39,004 nt of DNA from Pseudomonadota bacterium (GCA_005777805.1 SXLG01000090.1:1-39004); one strand, 5' to 3'; positions 8,187-16,841 are shown, counted from the stretch's first letter. The notes: a model not told the origin generated them from the letters alone. Numbers and translations are program-made.

Positions 8187-9238
8187 TGCGCGACGTAGCC
8201 ATCATCTCCTTTGCCCAGTCGGTCTCGGCACGCGAGAGCGAGCGCAACGAAGTCGAGTTCCTGATGCCGGTGGTGCGCGAGGCCATCGCCGCGTCGGGCA
8301 TTGAGCGCTCCGAGATCGGTTTCACCTGTTCGGGCTCGAGTGATTTTCTGCAGGGACAACCCTTCGCCTTCGTCATGGCGCTTGACGCCGTTGGGGCCTG
8401 GCCGCCCATCCGCGAGTCGCATGTCGAACAGGACGGCGCCTGGGCGCTCTACGAAGCCTGGGTCAAGATCCAGACGGGAGAGGTGGAATCCGCACTGGTC
8501 TACGGCTTCGGCAAGGGGGCCTCGGGAGACCTCGGCGAGATCCTCGCCCTCTCGCTGGACCCCTACTGTGTGACGCCGCTCTGGCCCCACGCCGACAGCA
8601 TCGCGGCCCTGCAAGCCCGCGCCTGGATCGAGGCCGGTCGGGGCACCGAGCGCAGCCTGGCCGAAATCACTTCCCGCAGCCGACGGGCGGCGCGCTCGAA
8701 CCCACACGCGATCGTCTCCGGCGACGAGACGCCCGACGAACTGCTGGCGCGCCCCTATGTCGCCTCGCCCCTGCGCGCGCACGATTGCGCAGCCAACGGC
8801 GACGGCGCCAGTGCCGTGGTGCTGGCCGCCGGCGACCTCGCGCGTTCGGTGTGTTCGCGGCCGGCCTGGATCCGCGGCATCGATCATCGGGTCGATCCGG
8901 CTTCACTCGGGGTGCGCGATCTGACCCGAGCGCCTTCGGCCGAACTCGCCGGATTGCGTGCCGGCGTCGGGCGCGACCGTATCGACGTCGCCGAACTCTA
9001 TGCACCCTACGCCCATCAGGAAGCGATCCTGCGCCAGGCACTCGGCCTGCCGGAGACGACGAACGTCAATCCATCCGGCGGAGCCCTGTGCGGGCATGTG
9101 ATGATGTCGTGCGGTTTGCAGCGGATCGGCGAGGTGGCGCGTCGCATCCTGAGCGGCACGGCCGACCGGGGCGTCGGGCACGCCACCCACGGGCCGGCCC
9201 TGCAACAGAATCTCGTATGCGTGCTGGAGGGCGAGTGA
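8186..9238 (+). CDS. Thiolase-like (SCP-x/lipid-transfer type) protein, no catalytic Cys
   Basis: A 350-residue thiolase-fold protein related to lipid-transfer/SCP-x proteins. Where thiolases carry the nucleophilic cysteine, it reads HVEQDGAWALYEA (about residues 79-91), without cysteine. Other conserved segments are present: AHDCAANGDGASAVVLA (about 195-211) and NPSGGALCGHVMMSCG near the C-terminus, which may retain the active-site histidine. Loss of the nucleophile argues against classical thiolysis. Ltp2-type proteins without the cysteine perform retro-aldol cleavage of steroid-derived acyl-CoA with a DUF35 partner, so that is a reasonable hypothesis. The start overlaps the preceding stop and the stop overlaps the next start, both as TGATG. 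Confidence 0.83.
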   Translation: MRDVAIISFAQSVSARESERNEVEFLMPVVREAIAASGIERSEIGFTCSGSSDFLQGQPFAFVMALDAVGAWPPIRESHVEQDGAWALYEAWVKIQTGEVESALVYGFGKGASGDLGEILALSLDPYCVTPLWPHADSIAALQARAWIEAGRGTERSLAEITSRSRRAARSNPHAIVSGDETPDELLARPYVASPLRAHDCAANGDGASAVVLAAGDLARSVCSRPAWIRGIDHRVDPASLGVRDLTRAPSAELAGLRAGVGRDRIDVAELYAPYAHQEAILRQALGLPETTNVNPSGGALCGHVMMSCGLQRIGEVARRILSGTADRGVGHATHGPALQQNLVCVLEGE

Positions 9239-10395
9239 TGGCCGAGCTTTGCGGAATCGTCGGGATAGGCCAGACGAAGCTCGCCGCCAAGCGCGTCGAC
9301 GTCTCGATGCCGGGACTCGTGCGCGAGGCCGCCGACCGCGCCCTCACCGACGCCGGGCTCGACTGGAGGGACATCGATGCCGTGGTCGTCGGCAAGGCTC
9401 CCGACACCTTCGAAGGATGCATGTTGCCCGAGCTCTATCTGGCCGATGCGCTGGGCGCGCCGGGTAAACCGCTCTTGCGCGTCCACACCGCGGGCAGTGT
9501 CGGCGGCTCGACCGCGATCGTGGCGGCGAGCCTGATCCAGGCCGGGATCCATGATCGGGTGCTGACGGTCGCTTACGAGAAACAATCCGAGAGCAACGCG
9601 ATGTGGGGTCTCTCCATCTCGGCTCCCTTCGGCGTCGCGGTGGTCGCCGGGGCGGGCGGGTTCTTCGCACCCCTCGTGCGCGGCTATATGCGTCGTTCCG
9701 GTGCGCCCGACGATGTCGGCATCCGGGTCGCCGTCAAAGACCGACTGAACGCGCTGCGCAACCCCTACGCACACCTGCATCTCGCCGACATCAACTACCA
9801 GATGGTCGAACAGAGCCCGATGCTCTGGGATCCGATCCGTCTGCTCGAAGCCTGCCCGTCGTCGGACGGCGCGTGTGCAATGGTGCTGGCCCGCGAGAAG
9901 CTCGCCAAGGATGCGCCGACCAGGCCCGCGTGGGTCCACGCCACGGCCATGCGCAGCGAGCCGACGATGTTCGCCGGCCGCGACGCCATCAACCCCGAAG
10001 CCGGCAAGCAGGCCGCGCGCGATCTCTACGCCAAGGCAGGGATCACCGACCCGCGCCGCGAGATCGACTGCGCCGAGATCTACGTGCCTTTCTCGTGGTT
10101 CGAGCCGATGTGGATGGAGAACCTCGGCTTCGCCCCCGAGGGTTCGGGCTGGCGCATGACAGTCGAGGGTGCGACCGCGCTCGACGGCGATCTCCCGGTC
10201 AACATGTCGGGCGGCGTGCTCTCGTCGAACCCGATCGGGGCCTCGGGCATGTTGCGCTTCGCCGAGGCGGCGATGCAGGTGCGCGGCCAGGCCGGCGAAC
10301 ACCAGATCGCCGGAGCGCGGCGCGCGCTCGGCCACGCCTATGGCGGAGGTTCGCAGTATTTCTCGATGTGGATCGTCGGCAGCGAGAAGCCTTAG
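9238..10395 (+). CDS. Thiolase-like acetyl-CoA acetyltransferase homologue, no catalytic Cys
   Basis: A 385-residue second thiolase-fold protein, ending the four-gene operon. The N-terminus has the typical GIVGIGQTKLAAKR strand. At the usual nucleophile position it reads HTAGSVGGSTAIVAA (about 83-97), with Gly/Ser instead of cysteine. The C-terminal catalytic box GHPxGASG appears as NPIGASG, so the histidine is also lost, and the final CxGGGxG loop reads HAYGGGSQYF. This matches the group often annotated lipid-transfer protein or thiolase-domain protein in actinobacteria and deltaproteobacteria. It probably pairs with the other thiolase-like protein and/or the DUF35 proteins; role in acyl-CoA side-chain cleavage is inferred. 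Confidence 0.83.
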   Translation: MAELCGIVGIGQTKLAAKRVDVSMPGLVREAADRALTDAGLDWRDIDAVVVGKAPDTFEGCMLPELYLADALGAPGKPLLRVHTAGSVGGSTAIVAASLIQAGIHDRVLTVAYEKQSESNAMWGLSISAPFGVAVVAGAGGFFAPLVRGYMRRSGAPDDVGIRVAVKDRLNALRNPYAHLHLADINYQMVEQSPMLWDPIRLLEACPSSDGACAMVLAREKLAKDAPTRPAWVHATAMRSEPTMFAGRDAINPEAGKQAARDLYAKAGITDPRREIDCAEIYVPFSWFEPMWMENLGFAPEGSGWRMTVEGATALDGDLPVNMSGGVLSSNPIGASGMLRFAEAAMQVRGQAGEHQIAGARRALGHAYGGGSQYFSMWIVGSEKP

Positions 10396-10435
10396 CCTGA
10401 CGACCCTCCGCGGCGGAGAGCGCGTTCCCGCGATC

Positions 10436-11023
10436 TCACACCGCGCGCAGCAGAGCCGTGCGCCGCGCCAGCCGCAGCAGGCTCTCCTCGTCGCTCAGTA
10501 GGCGCAGCCGCTCGACCTCGACCCAGCGCAGGTCGTGCGATTCGGCGCTGACGACGAGTGGCTCGGTGTCGTCGGCGATCAGCAGGTAGCGGACGTCGTA
10601 GTGCAGATGCTCAGGCTCGCCACCACGCGCCGGGATGGTGTGGATGTCGAGATCGAGCGGCAGCAGCGATGCGGCGGCGGGATCCGCCCGTCCATCGCCT
10701 CCGAGCGTAACCGGAACGATGCTGGTCAAGCCAGACTCCTCGAGTGCTTCCCGACAGGCCACGCGCAGGGGATCGGAATCGCCGTCGGCATGACCACCGA
10801 GTTGGAGCCAGCGGCCCAGCCGGACGTGGTGCGTCAGCAGGGCGCGGCGGCCGTCGGTCGAGACGATCCAGGCCGAGCCGGTGATATGGCCGGGCACACA
10901 ACTGCGCTCGAAGCAGTCGGCACGGGCCTCCACAAAGGTGCGGAACCGCGTTACCGTCGCGGCCGCATCGGGAACAGCGCTCGCGTAACGGTCGAGCAGA
11001 TCGAGGAGGAGCCGGCGATGCAC
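10436..11023 (-). CDS. Nudix hydrolase
   Basis: A 195-residue protein if the GTG at 11023 is used. That start gives the usual length for this subgroup and begins just before the first plausible helix; the frame is open further upstream but encodes only low-complexity Arg/Ala/Ser. A purine-rich AAGGAG lies almost against this GTG, so the exact start is uncertain. The Nudix box is visible as GHADGDSDPLRVACREALEESGL (split here for reading: GHADGDSDPL, then RVACREALEESGL), about residues 88-110. The REALEESGL core is intact, while the upstream glutamate of the consensus is serine. Such enzymes hydrolyse nucleoside-diphosphate-linked compounds; the substrate is unknown. Confidence 0.82.
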   Translation of the reverse strand: MHRRLLLDLLDRYASAVPDAAATVTRFRTFVEARADCFERSCVPGHITGSAWIVSTDGRRALLTHHVRLGRWLQLGGHADGDSDPLRVACREALEESGLTSIVPVTLGGDGRADPAAASLLPLDLDIHTIPARGGEPEHLHYDVRYLLIADDTEPLVVSAESHDLRWVEVERLRLLSDEESLLRLARRTALLRAV

Positions 11024-11292
11024 GCTCCTTCCCTGACACCCCGCTCTCGCCGCTGCCAGCGCCGCGGCGGGGGACACCGGCGAAGCGCGGGAGTTCGCAG
11101 AGAGTGGGCCCGGCGTCCGTCCGCGACAGGCGGAGCGCGGGAGCGCGCCTGGCCCGTGGCGGGGCCACTGCACGAGCGGCTGCGCGGACTCACAAGTACG
11201 GGGGGTCGGGGTCGCCGAGCATCGACGGCTAGACACCGCCACGCGGTTGCGACGGCTCGCGGGTGCAGACCTCGCCCGCTAACGACGGCCGG

Positions 11293-11913
11293 GTGAACTA
11301 TCGGGCGGTCATCTTCGACATCGGTGGCGTGATCGTCGGCTCGCCACTGCACGCCATCGCGGCGTTCGAGCGCGAGTGCGGCATCCCGTCGGGCTTCGTC
11401 AATCAGGTGGTGGCCGGAACCGGTGAGGCGGGCGCCTGGTCACGTCTCGAACGAGGCCTGCTCACGGTCGAGCGCTTCGTGCCGGAGTTCGAGGCCGATT
11501 GCCGCGCCGCCGGTCTCGAGATCGCCGTCGGCGAGATGATGCGCCGGATCGGCGAAATCACGCAGCCGCGACCGCAGATGCTCGGCGCTCTCACCCGCTT
11601 GCGCGCCGGCGGCTTGCGGGTTGCCGCGCTGACCAACAACTGGACGAGTGAGGAACGGCGTGAGAATTCGTTCCACCAATTTTTTGACGTCTTCGTCGAA
11701 TCCGTCACCAGTGGTCTGCAGAAGCCCGATCCGCGCATCTACCAACTGGTCTGCACCCGGCTCGATATCATCCCCGCGCAGGCGATCTTTCTCGACGACA
11801 TCGGCCGCAATCTGAAGGCAGCGCGCGAGCTGGGCATGGCAACGATCAAGGTCGACGATCCGGACGCGGCGCTGCGCGAGCTGAGCGCAATGGTCGGTTT
11901 CGAGCTCGACTAG
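11293..11913 (+). CDS. HAD-superfamily hydrolase (haloacid dehalogenase-like)
   Basis: A 206-residue protein from the GTG at 11293; another GTG ten codons earlier (11263) cannot be excluded, and neither has a strong ribosome-binding site. HAD motif I is VIFDIGGVI, with nucleophilic Asp9 and glycine in place of the second acid, as in the haloacid dehalogenase/YihX branch. Motif II is ALTNNW, motif III is the lysine of LQKPDPRIY, and motif IV is FLDDIGRN. The helical cap lies between motifs I and II. The substrate may be a phosphorylated metabolite or a haloacid. It diverges from the Nudix gene across about 270 bp with no recognisable coding content, and ends 3 bp from the convergent VOC remnant. 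Confidence 0.85.
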   Translation: MNYRAVIFDIGGVIVGSPLHAIAAFERECGIPSGFVNQVVAGTGEAGAWSRLERGLLTVERFVPEFEADCRAAGLEIAVGEMMRRIGEITQPRPQMLGALTRLRAGGLRVAALTNNWTSEERRENSFHQFFDVFVESVTSGLQKPDPRIYQLVCTRLDIIPAQAIFLDDIGRNLKAARELGMATIKVDDPDAALRELSAMVGFELD

Positions 11914-11916
11914 ACG

Positions 11917-12198
11917 TCACTCTCCGAAGCGACGCCGTTGTGCTTCCCAAAAATCAGCCATGGTAGAAAAGTCCGGCTCGGAGCTGAACTCGCGCTCGGT
12001 CGCGCGGCACAGTTCATCCTCCTCGAGTGCCGGATCGCGCGGGTGGAGCTGCGGCTGGCGGACATGGAAGGGCGAGTCGCAGAAGACCTCGATCGTGTTG
12101 CCTTCGGGATCCTGGAAATAGACCGACCAGGCGTTGCCATGATTGACTGGAGCGACGCCGCTGGAGAGGAGCATGCAGATGTCCTTCCGCCTTGCCAC
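11917..12198 (-). pseudogene. C-terminal remnant of a VOC (glyoxalase/extradiol dioxygenase-like) gene
   Basis: About 93 codons remain open. They encode only the C-terminal half of a vicinal-oxygen-chelate protein: GNAWSVYFQDPEGNTIEVFC, with the typical metal-ligand glutamate in the DPEGNxIEVF strand, followed by a tail common to these proteins. The N-terminal beta-alpha-beta-beta-beta module, which carries the other metal ligands, is missing: homology stops near 12175, and the opposite strand then becomes the fumarylacetoacetase remnant. Without the first half it should be inactive. It is probably the leftover of an aromatic ring-cleavage or related enzyme. Confidence 0.7.
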
Positions 12199-12635
12199 AC
12201 GGAACGACCGCGCGGGCCTGGGAGCACGTGGCCGGTCTCACCTGCGGACAGGACGTCTCGGAGCGCGTAATACAATTCGCCAGCAAGCCGCCGCACTTCG
12301 ACCTCGGCAAGTCGTTCGACACCTACGGTCCGATCGGCCGCTGCGTGGTTTGGCTCGATCAGATCCCGGATCCCGAAAACCTGGCCATCTCGTGCGACGT
12401 CAATGGTCAGCGCCGCCAGGACGCCCGCACCGACGATATGATCTTTGACGTGCCGACGTTGATCGCCTACATCTCGGCGATCTGCACGCTCGAGCCGGGT
12501 GACCTGATCTTCACCGGCACACCCTCGGGCGTCGGTGCGGCCAGCGGAACCTTTCTTCAGCCGGAGGATGTCGTCACCACGACGATCGAGGGCCTGGGGA
12601 ACATGGTCAACCACTGCGTTTCGCGCGGCAGGTGA
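12192..12635 (+). pseudogene. C-terminal remnant of a fumarylacetoacetate hydrolase-family gene
   Basis: The frame encodes about 140 residues matching only the C-terminal half of FAH-family enzymes (normal length about 280): GLTCGQDVSERVIQF, FDTYGPIGRCVVWLDQI, CDVNGQRRQDARTDDMIF, LEPGDLIFTGTPSGVG and the final IEGLGNMVNHC. The N-terminal half with the metal-binding E.E motif is absent. Homology begins near 12213, so the upstream part was lost at the junction with the VOC fragment, which is on the other strand. FAH-family hydrolases or decarboxylases cleave or rearrange ring-fission products. The gene runs directly into the FAD-monooxygenase remnant, with overlapping stop and start. Confidence 0.75.
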
Positions 12636-12643
12636 CGCCAGCG

Positions 12644-12847
12644 ATGGACACCATCGACGTCGCGATCGTCGGCGCCGGACCGACGGGGGCGTTCGCCGCG
12701 AATCTCTGCGGCCTGGCCGATAACCTGATCTGGAAGCTGGCTCAGGTGAAGCGACTCGGCACCGACGAAGCCCTGCTCGCACTCCTCCTCGCGCATCCGA
12801 CCGTGATCGTCCGGCCGGATCGCATCATTTACGGCGTTCGCGCCTGA
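12644..12847 (+). pseudogene. Internally deleted FAD-dependent aromatic monooxygenase (MhpA-like) remnant
   Basis: The 67-codon frame looks like three separated pieces of a flavoprotein hydroxylase of about 500 residues. DTIDVAIVGAGPTGAFAANL is the N-terminal FAD-binding GxGPxG motif. ADNLIWKLAQV matches the conserved segment normally found near residue 300-330. HPTVIVRPDRIIYGV matches the extreme C-terminus, with the RPD signature. Everything between has gone, without breaking the frame. It cannot be a functional hydroxylase. An ATG at 12644 is the expected start; a GTG four codons earlier overlaps the previous stop. It is the third decayed gene in the same degradative remnant. Confidence 0.72.
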
Positions 12848-12851
12848 CGCC

Positions 12852-13877
12852 TCACGCGGCCGCTCCATCGGCCCGCAGGCCATCGAGAATCGTGGCCAGC
12901 GTCGCGGCGTCGCCCGTCTCATCGTAGAGAACGAGGCTCGTGCGCCGGGCGAAGCGGTTGCGTTCACGCAGCTTCCGACCCACCTCGAGCGGTGTGCCAC
13001 AGACGCCGACCACCGCCAGCATCTGGTCGGAGATCAGGGCCGACATCTCGCCCCAGCGCCCCTCTCGCGTCATTCGGTTCAGCTCGGGTTGCAGCGCGCC
13101 CCAGCCATGATGCTCCAACATGCCGCGGTACGCCGGAGTCGAGCCGTAGAACGCGAGTTGGAGCCGAGCCCCCTGCCTTGCCCGCGCGATCTGGGCTTCG
13201 TCGGAACCGACCATGACGATCGTCTGTGCGGAGATCTCGATCGTGGCGGGGTCGCGACCCGCGCGCGTCGCGCCCGCGTGGAGGGCGGGAAGTGCGACGT
13301 GGTCGACGTAGGACACCGAATGCAACGGATGGATGATCCAGCCGTCCGCGACTTCGCCCGCGATCTCGATCATGCTCGGGCCGAAGCCCGCGAGCAGAAT
13401 CGGTGGCGGGCCAAAGGGATTCGGTCCGGGGCTGAAGAAGGGCGGCATCAACGTGTGCCGATAAATCTCGCCCTCGAAGCGCAGCGGCGCGCGCTCGTTC
13501 CACGAGCGGAAGATGGCCCGCATTGCAAGTACAAATTCTCGCATGCGCGCGTTGGGGCGTGACCACGTCTGGCTGAAACGCTTCTCGATATGCGGCCGGA
13601 TCTGCGAGCCGAGTCCCAGCCGAAAGCGTCCCCGCGAGATGAGCTGCAGGTCGTTCGCCATGTAGGCGCAGACCATCGGGTTGCGCGCCAGCGCGATCGC
13701 GACCGCGGTGGTGAGTTCGAGACCCGTGGTCGCCTGCGCCGCCAGCACGAGCGGCAGGAAGGGATCGTGCGGCCCCTCGAAGCTCAGCACGCCATCGAAG
13801 CCGTGCTCCTCGAACGCGCGGGCGGCCCGCCCGGCTTCGGCAGGATCGGCAGCGGGCAGAGCGATATCGACCTTCAT
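12852..13877 (-). CDS. LLM-class (luciferase-like) flavin/F420-dependent oxidoreductase, TIGR03617-like
   Basis: A 341-residue TIM-barrel oxidoreductase of the bacterial luciferase/F420 superfamily. Supporting segments are EEHGFDGVLSFEGPHDPFLP (about residues 23-42), TAVAIALARNPM, the GRFRLGLGSQIRPHIEKRF segment (about 82-100), PPILLAGFGPSMIEIAGEVA (split across strand and helix, about 167-186), and DGWIIHPLHS. The subgroup is annotated as a probable F420-dependent oxidoreductase; whether F420 or FMN is used here cannot be told. The ATG has GAGG about 10 nt upstream. It is downstream of the EthD gene on the same strand and next to the catabolic remnants, so a part in degrading aromatic or terpenoid compounds is possible. 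Confidence 0.87.
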   Translation of the reverse strand: MKVDIALPAADPAEAGRAARAFEEHGFDGVLSFEGPHDPFLPLVLAAQATTGLELTTAVAIALARNPMVCAYMANDLQLISRGRFRLGLGSQIRPHIEKRFSQTWSRPNARMREFVLAMRAIFRSWNERAPLRFEGEIYRHTLMPPFFSPGPNPFGPPPILLAGFGPSMIEIAGEVADGWIIHPLHSVSYVDHVALPALHAGATRAGRDPATIEISAQTIVMVGSDEAQIARARQGARLQLAFYGSTPAYRGMLEHHGWGALQPELNRMTREGRWGEMSALISDQMLAVVGVCGTPLEVGRKLRERNRFARRTSLVLYDETGDAATLATILDGLRADGAAA

Positions 13878-13983
13878 TCCCGGTCCTCACCGGCGCGCCG
13901 CGGCGGACAAACGCACCGCCCCGCGCCAGCGCATCGGCCCGGGCAAACGCCGCGGCGCTTCGCCACTCTCGTCCAGCCCGGAA

Positions 13984-14676
13984 TCACGGGCGCGCCTTCA
14001 CGATATGTTCGGAGACAATCCAGCCCTGCACGCTGCCGAGGAAGTCCGGCATATCGGCCTCGATCAGTCGCAGACCCGCGGCCTGACGGTAGAGATCCGC
14101 GACAAAGGCCGCCTCGGAGGCAAAGTGCAGCTCGGCGATCCCGTCGAAGTCCTCGCCTTCGGGGGAGAGACGTGAATCGACCACGTTCGTCACGTATCGG
14201 ACGAGCCCGGGATGGCGTTCGAGCGCAAGCGGCGCATGCCGGGTGAGCCACTGCTCGACGAAACTCTCATGACTCAGGCGGGAATGACGGGTGAGCGCGA
14301 CGACGAGTTTGAAGGGGGCCTCGCGGGCCAGCGCGTCGTCGGCGAGAGCCGCGCCGACATGAACATGCTCGCTACAGGCATAGGCCTCGGCCGCGTGCAT
14401 GAAACGCGCGACGTCCTCGCCGATGATGCGCCGGCCCGCGTCGGAATCGTAGAGCCGATCGCGGTAATCGGCGAGCGACTCGAAGGACAGCTCGGCGATG
14501 GAATCGATCTCGGCCGATCCCGCCATCTCGATCCGATCGACGATATTGACGACGTAGTGGCGCATCGTGGGATGATGCCGCAGTGCCAGCGGTACGTGGT
14601 CTTCGAGCACCCGTCGTGCGTACTCGCCGTGGTCGATGTCGGGTCGGCGATGGCAGAGGAAGATCATCTTCAGCAT
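13984..14676 (-). CDS. Tandem EthD-domain (dimeric alpha-beta barrel) protein
   Basis: A 230-residue protein made of two EthD-like ferredoxin-fold domains. Domain 1 (about 4-105) contains EYARRVLEDHVPLALRHHP and MRHYVVNIVDR; domain 2 (about 118-220) contains SFVEQWLTRHAPLALERHP and LVRYVTNVVDS, an evident internal duplication. EthD proteins are small, often metal-free companions of degradative monooxygenases, and some act on reactive intermediates. A single chain with two copies probably mimics the usual dimer. The start is the ATG of MLKMIFL, with a second in-frame ATG three codons later. It lies about 106 bp upstream of the LLM oxidoreductase gene on the same strand. Confidence 0.82.
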   Translation of the reverse strand: MLKMIFLCHRRPDIDHGEYARRVLEDHVPLALRHHPTMRHYVVNIVDRIEMAGSAEIDSIAELSFESLADYRDRLYDSDAGRRIIGEDVARFMHAAEAYACSEHVHVGAALADDALAREAPFKLVVALTRHSRLSHESFVEQWLTRHAPLALERHPGLVRYVTNVVDSRLSPEGEDFDGIAELHFASEAAFVADLYRQAAGLRLIEADMPDFLGSVQGWIVSEHIVKARP

Positions 14677-14816
14677 GGCGAGAGCGTGCTCGGGGCGTGC
14701 TCGCGGGTCAAGTGGAGCGCGGCTCGAGAGACGGCCGCCGCCCCGCCGCCGCCGCGATCCCCATACGTACGACGCGCTGATTGCGCCGGCCGGAGCGACG
14801 AACAAGGAGCGCTGCG

Positions 14817-16841
14817 GTGATCTCGCTCGATCGGGTGACACGCCAGGTCGGCGCCCGCCGCCTCCTCGACGAAGTCTCGCTCGAGATCGGAGCCGGAGAT
14901 CGCGTTGGCATCGTCGGCCCCAACGGCGCCGGCAAAACCACGCTGGTGCGCCTCGTGCTCGGGATCGACGTACCCGACACCGGCACGGTGACCATCGCCC
15001 GCGGGGCCTCGGTCGGGCACCTGCCGCAGGAGGCTCTGCCCGAGACCGACCGCACGCCACTGGACGTGGCGCTGGAGCCCGGCGCCCACATCGCTCCGCT
15101 GCTGAGTGCCATCGCCCGCGTCGAGCATCAACTCGAAGCAGCCGCCACGGGTTCTTCGACGGACGCGCTCGATCTACAGCATCGGCTGGCCGACGAGCTC
15201 GCGGCACTGCACGATCGACTGCGCCAGCACGGCGGTCACGAACGCGAGCCGCGTGCGCGGCGCACCCTCGCCGGGCTCGGCTTCGAGCCCGCCGAAATGA
15301 CCAACCCGCTCTCCACCTTCTCCGGCGGCTGGATCATGCGCGCCGCACTGGCACGCTTGCTGGCGGAACCGCCCGACCTACTGGTGCTCGACGAGCCCAC
15401 CAACCATCTCGATCTCGAGGCAGTCCTCTGGTTCCAGGACCACCTGGTCCGCCACGAGGGCACCCTCGTGGTCGTGAGCCACGACCGCGGCTTCCTCGAC
15501 ACGGTCGTCTCGCAGATCATCGAAGTCGATCGCGGCCAGCTCACCCGCTACCGCGGAAATTATGGCGACTACCGCCGCCAGCGCGAGGAACGCGCGGCCC
15601 AGCGACTGGCGGCAGCGGACGCCCAGGCCCGCCGGCGGCGTGAGACCGAACGCTTCATCGAGCGCTTCCGGGCCAAGGCCACCAAGGCACGCCAGGTACA
15701 GAGCCGGATCAAGGCGCTCGAGCGCGAGGAATCCATCGAAGTCGAGCGCAAGGCCGCAACCATCGGCTTCCACTTCCCGCAACCTGCGCGGACCTCCCGC
15801 GTCACCCTGGAGCTCGAGCGAGTCTCCAAATCCTGGGACGACAAGGTACTCTACCGCGCGCTCGATCTGGTGGTCGAGCGCGGCGAGCGGATCGCGCTGA
15901 TCGGCCCCAACGGTGCGGGCAAGTCCACCCTGCTCGGGCTGCTCGCCGGCACGGTCGCACCAGACACGGGCCAGCGCCGGATCGGGCTCGGCGTGCGCAC
16001 CGCTCTCTACACCCAGCACCGCACCGACATGCTCGACCTCAGCTCGACCGTGCTCGACAACGCCCGTGCCGTGGGTGCGGCGATCGGCGAGACGCGGCTG
16101 CGCACCCTGCTCGGGGCGTTCCTCTTCCGTGGCGATGATGTCGACAAGCCGGTCGCGGTCCTGAGCGGTGGCGAGAAATCGCGCTTGGCACTGGCCCTGC
16201 TGCTCCTCGATCCGCCGAGCGTGCTGCTGATGGACGAGCCAACGATTCATCTCGACATCGAATCGGTCGACGCCTTGATCGAGGCCCTCGGCGCCTTTGA
16301 AGGCACGCTCTGCTTCGTGAGTCACGACCAGCACTTCATCCGCTCGCTCGCCTCGCGCGTGATCCGCATCGACCACGGCGCCTTCGAGGACCACCGCGGC
16401 GACTGGGCCGCGTGGGAATGGCGGCAGAGCCAGCGCGCCGGGAATCGGCCCGAGCGCCGGGAACCCGCGCAAACACATGCTGTACCGGCCGGCGAGAAGA
16501 ATCGGGAAGCAAGCCTTCCCGCCCGTGCGCCGGGTTCGCGCCGCGACGAGAAGCGACGCGCGGCCGAGCGCCGCAACGAACTCTCGCGTCGGACCCGCGA
16601 GCTGCGCCGCGAGTTCGAGCAGGTCGAGGCCGAAATCGCCGGCATCGAGGCCGAGAAGATCGCCCTCGAGACACGGCTGATCGATCCGGCCGCGCTCGCG
16701 GGCGCCAAGGGCGGCGAGCTGCTGCGGGCCCACGCCGAGGCGGCACGGACTCTGGCCACCGCCATGGACCGCTGGGCCGTGCTCGGCCAGACGATCGAGG
16801 AGATCACCGCGACGATCGAAACGGGACCTGACGTCGCTTGA
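14817..16841 (+). CDS. ABC-F family ATPase
   Basis: A 674-residue soluble protein with two ABC ATPase domains and no membrane segments. Domain 1 has Walker A GPNGAGKTT (about 34-42), the signature FSGGWIMRAALARLL and Walker B LLVLDEPTNHLD. An interdomain linker (about 245-330) is rich in Arg/Glu. Domain 2 has GPNGAGKST, LSGGEKSRLALALLL and DEPTIHLD, with Ile in place of the usual Asn. A charged C-terminal coiled coil (about 565-650) resembles Uup/YheS-type tails. ABC-F proteins act on ribosomes, relieving stalling or giving antibiotic resistance. The GTG at 14817 is supported by AAGGAG 7 nt upstream. The exact subfamily is not certain. Confidence 0.92.
   Translation: MISLDRVTRQVGARRLLDEVSLEIGAGDRVGIVGPNGAGKTTLVRLVLGIDVPDTGTVTIARGASVGHLPQEALPETDRTPLDVALEPGAHIAPLLSAIARVEHQLEAAATGSSTDALDLQHRLADELAALHDRLRQHGGHEREPRARRTLAGLGFEPAEMTNPLSTFSGGWIMRAALARLLAEPPDLLVLDEPTNHLDLEAVLWFQDHLVRHEGTLVVVSHDRGFLDTVVSQIIEVDRGQLTRYRGNYGDYRRQREERAAQRLAAADAQARRRRETERFIERFRAKATKARQVQSRIKALEREESIEVERKAATIGFHFPQPARTSRVTLELERVSKSWDDKVLYRALDLVVERGERIALIGPNGAGKSTLLGLLAGTVAPDTGQRRIGLGVRTALYTQHRTDMLDLSSTVLDNARAVGAAIGETRLRTLLGAFLFRGDDVDKPVAVLSGGEKSRLALALLLLDPPSVLLMDEPTIHLDIESVDALIEALGAFEGTLCFVSHDQHFIRSLASRVIRIDHGAFEDHRGDWAAWEWRQSQRAGNRPERREPAQTHAVPAGEKNREASLPARAPGSRRDEKRRAAERRNELSRRTRELRREFEQVEAEIAGIEAEKIALETRLIDPAALAGAKGGELLRAHAEAARTLATAMDRWAVLGQTIEEITATIETGPDVA

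Noticed and set aside
11024-11242. N-terminal extension of the Nudix frame
   Set aside because: The extra 73 codons are Arg/Ser/Pro/Ala-rich and unlike any Nudix N-terminus. The GTG at 11023 gives the normal length.
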